The position numbers and the translations under genes are program-made. From an uncultured Clostridium sp. (GTDB lineage: Bacteria > Bacillota > Clostridia > TANB77 > CAG-508), in NCBI GenBank assembly GCA_946565805.1, contig CAMNWO010000016.1, positions 1 through 49,751 of the forward strand: 49,751 nucleotides of DNA, read 5' to 3'. The notes under the pieces were generated by a model, which saw nothing but the letters and a program-made list of their open reading frames with translations, was not told the DNA's origin and did no database searches. Of this stretch, positions 45,534 to 49,751 are shown piece after piece; position 1 is the stretch's first letter, and each line of letters opens with the position of its first letter.

Positions 45534-46781
45534 ATGAAAAAATTTTTATACAAATTACTGGTTTTATTTATTTTTTTGATACAAATTTGTCCCCTATCTT
45601 TTGCCGATGATATCGAAGAAGAAACCATTGATGTCAATAGCGAAATAGAGGCTTCTAGTCTTGCTAGTGAAATTCCTGACATCAATTCCCGTTCTTGCGT
45701 TGTTTTAGACAGAAATTCTTCTATGATTTTATATGGAAAAAACGAAAAAAATAAAGTAAAGATGGCTTCTACTACCAAAATTATGACAGCAATTATTGTT
45801 CTCGAAAACGCTTCTCTTGATACTACTGTAGAAGTTTCTAAAAAATCAGCTGGGACAGGTGGGTCTCGTTTAGGACTAAAAACAGGTGATAAAATTACTA
45901 TTCGTGATTTATTATATGGTTTAATGTTATGTTCTGGAAATGATGCTGCCGTTTGCTTGGCAGAAAGTATTGCTGGTAGTGTTCCTGCCTTTTCTGATTT
46001 AATGAATGCAAAAGCACAAGAACTTGGTCTTCTTAATTCTCATTTTGAGTCTCCTCATGGACTAGATTCTAATGAACATTATACAACAGCTTATGAATTA
46101 GCGCTTCTTTCTAACTACGCTTTAAAAAATCCTACTTTTCTAAATATTGTTGGAACGAAAAATTATACTGTTACAATTAATGGCCATCCTAAGACACTTT
46201 CTAATACCAATGAATTACTTGGCAATCTTAATGGTGTATATGGTATTAAAACTGGCTTTACGAATGGAGCTAATCGCTGTTTAGTAACTGCCTGTAAAAG
46301 AGGAAACATGGATATTATTTGCGTTGTATTAGGCGCTGATACGAAAAGCTTCCGAACCAAAGATAGTGTTAAACTAATCGAATATGCTTTTAAAACTTAT
46401 GAATATTTTAATATAGCGGATTTTGTAAACAAATATATGATAGATTGGCAAAATACGCATCCTAATTATTTTTTTATTGATAAAGGTATTTCTAATCAAT
46501 TAGAAATAAAAATGAATTCAAATTGCAATATAGCCTCTAGTATTCCTGTTCAAAAAGAGTTCATCCCTAATATAGAAGCTACTATATCCATAAATCCCTA
46601 CTTACAAGCTCCTGTTTGCCCAGACGATTGGTTAGGTAAATTAACCGTCTCTTCCCGAGGAAATCTAATTGCTGAGTTTGATTTGCTTTCTAATTCCTCT
46701 ATTAGAAAAAATAATGTATTCGATTATATGATACATTTCTTTAAAGGGTATCCAAAGGAATTAGAAAGTTCTATATTTTAA
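45534..46781 (+). CDS. dacF: D-alanyl-D-alanine carboxypeptidase (peptidase S11, DacF-like)
   Basis: Penicillin-binding protein that trims stem peptides, 415 residues. It has a signal peptide (about 1-24), the active-site Ser in KMASTTKIMTAIIV (SxxK), the second motif MLCSGNDAAVCLAE (SGN), and the third motif GIKTGFTNGANRC (KTG). A C-terminal beta domain with an amphipathic end suggests peripheral membrane anchoring. Clostridial spore-formers carry DacF-like enzymes of this type; the exact symbol is a likelihood. It is on the plus strand, alone, with its own terminator. Confidence 0.9.
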   Translation: MKKFLYKLLVLFIFLIQICPLSFADDIEEETIDVNSEIEASSLASEIPDINSRSCVVLDRNSSMILYGKNEKNKVKMASTTKIMTAIIVLENASLDTTVEVSKKSAGTGGSRLGLKTGDKITIRDLLYGLMLCSGNDAAVCLAESIAGSVPAFSDLMNAKAQELGLLNSHFESPHGLDSNEHYTTAYELALLSNYALKNPTFLNIVGTKNYTVTINGHPKTLSNTNELLGNLNGVYGIKTGFTNGANRCLVTACKRGNMDIICVVLGADTKSFRTKDSVKLIEYAFKTYEYFNIADFVNKYMIDWQNTHPNYFFIDKGISNQLEIKMNSNCNIASSIPVQKEFIPNIEATISINPYLQAPVCPDDWLGKLTVSSRGNLIAEFDLLSNSSIRKNNVFDYMIHFFKGYPKELESSIF

Positions 46782-46789
46782 GTCATTTT

Positions 46790-46827
46790 AAAAAAGGTTA
46801 TTCTATTTTTATAGAATAACCTTTTTT
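46790..46827 (+). terminator. Terminator after dacF
   Basis: A 17-bp perfect stem (46790-46806 with 46811-46827) with a TTTT loop and six T at the end of the right arm. Confidence 0.92.
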
Positions 46828-46833
46828 AAAACA

Positions 46834-46867
46834 TTAAACCAATAATACATCATATTATTGGTTTTAA
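46834..46867 (-). terminator. Terminator after acpP
   Basis: A stem of about 14 bp with one bulge (46834-46847 with 46853-46867) lies just past the acpP stop, facing the dacF terminator. Confidence 0.7.
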
Positions 46868-46870
46868 TTT

Positions 46871-47113
46871 TTATTTTACATTTTCTTTTATGTAGTCAAC
46901 TACGTCTCCTACTGTTACTACTTTTTCTGCATCATTGTCTGGAATTTCAATATCGAATTCTTCTTCTAATGCCATAACTAATTCAACGATATCTAATGAA
47001 TCAGCTCCTAAGTCATCAATAAATGATGCTTCCATTGTTACAGCTGTATCAGTAACTCCTAATTGTTCTACAATAATTCCTTTTACTTTTTCTAAAACTT
47101 CTTCTGAACTCAT
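46871..47113 (-). CDS. acpP: Acyl carrier protein
   Basis: Carrier of growing fatty acids, 80 residues. It has the phosphopantetheine serine in [20 protein letters not shown] and the usual acidic helices. I choose the ATG at 47113, which gives the family start [20 protein letters not shown]; a GTG 15 bases upstream overlaps the ribosome site GGAGGTG. It follows plsX in transcription order, as in many Firmicutes. Confidence 0.95.
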   Translation of the reverse strand: MSSEEVLEKVKGIIVEQLGVTDTAVTMEASFIDDLGADSLDIVELVMALEEEFDIEIPDNDAEKVVTVGDVVDYIKENVK

Positions 47114-47240
47114 ACCTCTCGAGTTCACCTCCTCTCAAGTTTATAAATGACTTATTCATAGTTCATTTATATTATATGTTTTTCTTTTTGTCAAGTATAT
47201 TCTAAAAATATTTTTATTTTGTACAGGTGGGTCAAAAGTC

Positions 47241-48254
47241 TTATTTTTCGAATTCCTCAATCATTTTTTCTACTGCTTTATTCTCTACAAATTTTTCTGC
47301 TTGTATTAAGGTATATTCAAATAATAAGGCATCACTACTTCCATGAGCTTTTACAACTGGCTTTTTTACTCCTAAAAACAAGGCTCCTCCATAAGATTTA
47401 TAATCCATTGTTTTAGAGAATCTTTTAATAGCTGGCAGTGCAGGAATTGCAAATATTTTAGCTAGCAAATTTTTGGTAAAGCTTTCTGTCAATGTTCTTT
47501 TCACAAATTTTCCTAGTCCCTCTGTGGTTTTTAAGAAAACATTTCCCGTAAATCCATCTGCTACGATGGCATCAATCTTACCTGAAAAAGCATCTCTTCC
47601 TTCTACGTTTCCTACGAAATTGATATTTAGTTCTTCTGCCTTTTCTCTTAATAGTTTATAACTTTCTCGTACTAACTCGTTTCCTTTTGTTTCTTCTGTT
47701 CCAATATTTAATAACCCAATTGCTGGACTTTCAATTCCAAATGTATTTCTTAAATAAATACTAGACATTTGAGCAAATTGCAATAAATTAATTGGCTTAC
47801 AATTTGTGTTAGAACCTGCATCAATTAATAATAATTGGCTTTTATAAGCTGGTAAAATTCCCGCTAGAGCTGGTCTGTCAATTCCTTTAATTCTTCCCAC
47901 TAACAAAGTAGCACCTGTTAATAAAGCTCCTGAGTTTCCTGCTGAGATAAAAACATCGCCTTCCTCTTCCTTTAGCATTTTAAAGCCTACTACCATAGAA
48001 GAATCTTTTTTGTGTTTAATGGCAACTGTTGGTGTATCTTCCATTTCGATTGTTTCTGTTGCGTTTTTTATTTTTAGTCTATCAGAAATTTCTTCTATCT
48101 CTTTTCCATAAAACTCTTTTACTTTATTTCTAATAACCTCTTCTTTTCCAACTAAGACTACTTCTGCTTTTATTTTGTTTATGGCATTTACTGCTCCTTT
48201 GATGTTGGCATCTGGTGCATTGTCTCCTCCCATAGCATCTAATAGTATTTTCAT
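47241..48254 (-). CDS. plsX: Phosphate acyltransferase PlsX
   Basis: Peripheral membrane enzyme that makes acyl-phosphate from acyl-ACP for phospholipid synthesis, 337 residues. It has the family start KILLDAMGGDNAPDANIKGA, TPTVAIKHKKDSSMVVGFKM, ISAGNSGALLTGATLLVGRI, the LIDAGSNTNCKP region and GGALFLGVKKPVVKAHGSSD. The ATG follows GGGGGAG. It is the gene before acpP; no rpmF precedes it. Confidence 0.96.
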   Translation of the reverse strand: MKILLDAMGGDNAPDANIKGAVNAINKIKAEVVLVGKEEVIRNKVKEFYGKEIEEISDRLKIKNATETIEMEDTPTVAIKHKKDSSMVVGFKMLKEEEGDVFISAGNSGALLTGATLLVGRIKGIDRPALAGILPAYKSQLLLIDAGSNTNCKPINLLQFAQMSSIYLRNTFGIESPAIGLLNIGTEETKGNELVRESYKLLREKAEELNINFVGNVEGRDAFSGKIDAIVADGFTGNVFLKTTEGLGKFVKRTLTESFTKNLLAKIFAIPALPAIKRFSKTMDYKSYGGALFLGVKKPVVKAHGSSDALLFEYTLIQAEKFVENKAVEKMIEEFEK

Positions 48255-48348
48255 TTATACTCCCCCTAAGTCTTGTCTATTTCATTATATTTTCAATATC
48301 TATATTTTATTATTCTTTCTAGAAAAAAGCAAGTAATTTTTATAAAAA

Positions 48349-48508
48349 TTTGAGACAAAGGGGACAGGTCTTGACTTGAGACAAGGGGGACAGGTCTTGA
48401 ATGTCTCATTTTTTATATTTTGAGTAAAAATTATTTTATTTTAAAAAATGAGACATTCAAGACCTGTCCCCCTTGTCTCAAGTCAAGACCTGTCCCCTTT
48501 GTCTCAAA
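48349..48508. repeat. 67-bp perfect inverted repeat between tuf and plsX
   Basis: The arms 48349-48415 and 48442-48508 are perfectly complementary around a 26-base A/T spacer. Each arm has two tandem units (TGAGACAAAGGGGACAGGTC then TTGACT; TGAGACAAGGGGGACAGGTC then TTGAA) and ends in TGTCTCATTTTT, so each arm begins and ends with complementary words. The plan is the same as in the repeat at 6100 with different words. It directly abuts the tuf terminator and contains no gene. Confidence 0.95.
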
Positions 48509-48547
48509 AAAATATCGCAAAAAGGATATTTCCTAATTGCGATATTT
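48509..48547 (-). terminator. Terminator after tuf
   Basis: An 11-bp perfect stem (48510-48520 with 48537-48547) has an inner AGGA/TCCT extension and is followed by a run of T on the minus strand. It lies nine bases past the tuf stop. Confidence 0.9.
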
Positions 48548-48555
48548 GTTAATAA

Positions 48556-49751
48556 TTAAGCTAAGATGTCAGCAACAACACCTGAACCAACTGTTCTACC
48601 ACCTTCACGAATAGCGAATCTTAATCCTTTTTCGATAGCGATAGGTGTGATTAATTCGATTGTCATTGATACGTTATCTCCTGGCATAACCATTTCTGTT
48701 CCAGCTGCTAATTCGATAACACCTGTAACGTCTGTTGTTCTGAAGTAGAATTGTGGTCTGTATCCGTTGAAGAATGGTGTATGTCTTCCACCTTCTTCTT
48801 TTGTTAATACATAGACTTCAGAAGTGAATTTTGTATGTGGATTGATTGTTCCTGGTTTTGCAAGAACTTGACCTCTTTCGATTTCTTTTCTATCAACACC
48901 ACGTAGTAATGCTCCGATATTATCTCCAGCTTCAGCTTGGTCTAATAATTTTCTGAACATTTCAACACCTGTAACAACTGTTTTCTTTCTTTCAGCTGAT
49001 AATCCAACGATTTCAACTTCATCAGAAACTTTTATGATACCTCTTTCTACTCTACCTGTTGCAACTGTTCCACGTCCTGTAATTGTGAATACGTCTTCAA
49101 CTGGCATTAAGAATGGTTGGTCTATTGGTCTTTCTGGTGTTGGGATGTAACTATCAATTGCATCCATTAATTCTTTCATTGGTTTGTATACTTCTTCATC
49201 AGCACTTGTTGATGCACTTTCTAATACTTTTAATGAAGATCCTTTTACGATTGGAATATCGTCTCCTGGGAAATCATATTCAGATAGTAAGTCTCTTACT
49301 TCCATTTCAACTAATTCTAATAATTCTGGATCATCAACCATATCACATTTATTTAAGTAAACAACGATGTATTTAACACCTACTTGTCTAGCTAATAAGA
49401 TGTGTTCTCTTGTTTGTGGCATAGGTCCATCAGCTGCTGATACTACTAATACAGCACCATCCATTTGAGCAGCACCAGTGATCATGTTTTTAACATAGTC
49501 AGCGTGTCCTGGACAGTCAACGTGAGCATAGTGTCTGTTGTCTGTTTCATATTCTACGTGAGCTGTGTTAATTGTGATTCCTCTTGCTTTTTCTTCTGGA
49601 GCACCGTCGATTTGATCGTATGCTTCATATTGTGCTTTTCCTAATAATGATAAGTATTTTGTAATAGCTGCTGTTGTTGTTGTTTTTCCGTGGTCTACGT
49701 GACCAATTGTACCAATGTTAACATGTGGTTTTGTTCTTTCAAATTTTGCTT
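48556..49751 (-). CDS. tuf: Elongation factor Tu (start cut off by the window edge)
   Basis: GTPase that delivers aminoacyl-tRNA to the ribosome. The reading frame runs open to base 49751 and lacks only about the first three codons: it begins [20 protein letters not shown], with [14 protein letters not shown] (G1), [12 protein letters not shown] (G2), [20 protein letters not shown] (G3), NKCDMVDD (G4) and the SSLKVL region (G5). Domains 2 and 3 follow, ending [13 protein letters not shown]. About 398 residues are present of about 400. None of the four ccg trinucleotides is in frame. The promoter lies outside the window. Confidence 0.98.
   Translation of the reverse strand, partial: AKFERTKPHVNIGTIGHVDHGKTTTTAAITKYLSLLGKAQYEAYDQIDGAPEEKARGITINTAHVEYETDNRHYAHVDCPGHADYVKNMITGAAQMDGAVLVVSAADGPMPQTREHILLARQVGVKYIVVYLNKCDMVDDPELLELVEMEVRDLLSEYDFPGDDIPIVKGSSLKVLESASTSADEEVYKPMKELMDAIDSYIPTPERPIDQPFLMPVEDVFTITGRGTVATGRVERGIIKVSDEVEIVGLSAERKKTVVTGVEMFRKLLDQAEAGDNIGALLRGVDRKEIERGQVLAKPGTINPHTKFTSEVYVLTKEEGGRHTPFFNGYRPQFYFRTTDVTGVIELAAGTEMVMPGDNVSMTIELITPIAIEKGLRFAIREGGRTVGSGVVADILA

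Noticed and set aside
1..49751. tRNA genes, including an unusual tRNA-Gly or tRNA-Arg that could explain the recoding
   Set aside because: I found no tRNA-like cloverleaf or GTTCAAATC-type arm on either strand in this window; such a gene must be elsewhere.

Overview
The window is very AT-rich DNA from a spore-forming member of the Bacillota, class Clostridia. The evidence is the gene set and order: spoIIGA-sigE next to sigG and ylmC, spoIVFA-spoIVFB, spo0A, a dacF-type peptidase, minDE-rodA, and A/T-ending codons with AGGAGG ribosome sites. It looks like an uncultured gut-type Clostridia; I cannot place it more finely. Nearly all genes are on the minus strand, so the biological reading direction is from high to low coordinates.

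Layout from low to high coordinates: 1-440, tandem strong promoters firing leftward, probably for an rRNA operon off the edge; 450-3283, a DUF2207/LemA pair and ylmC; 3461-7135, sigG, a two-gene foreign-looking insertion, sigE and spoIIGA; 7242-14101, a division and wall cluster (ftsZ, ftsA, sbp, two DUF881 genes, ftsQ, murA); 14324-14905, a second foreign-looking gene; 15150-18658, asnS, mazF, a GerS-like gene and dusB; 18859-24868, rodA, minE, minD, a pseudopilin with a sulfatase-modifying-factor-like domain, spoIVFB and spoIVFA; 24954-33106, an accessory operon that looks like an antiphage system (DUF4365-STAND NTPase, HTH/DUF5677-like protein, two paralogous HNH proteins) plus a PemK-like protein; 33171-33540, a probable type I toxin-antitoxin locus; 33640-38524, spo0A and housekeeping genes; 38655-45228, two large surface proteins; 45534-49751, dacF, acpP, plsX and tuf.

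The main discovery is a recoding pattern. Seven conserved genes are each split by one extra base (a DUF2207 gene, sigE, murA, rodA, a pseudopilin gene, spoIVFB, spoIVFA). In all seven the break is exactly at an in-frame CGG codon. In all seven, skipping the C and reading the next triplet, GGN, as glycine restores the family sequence. By hand I found no in-frame CGG in any other native-looking gene of the window, including genes of 3.4 and 3.9 kb. The only in-frame CGG codons read as arginine are six in three short, unrelated-looking ORFs that appear recently acquired; each of these would be truncated at once under the host's apparent rule. The simplest reading is that CGG is unassigned as arginine here and causes +1 frameshifting onto glycine.

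Other striking features are a family of intergenic palindromes with shared stem words (a 54-bp perfect inverted repeat inside spoIIGA-sigE, a 67-bp one after tuf, and smaller relatives) and a 190-base run of mirrored homopolymers after rodA that may be an assembly artefact.
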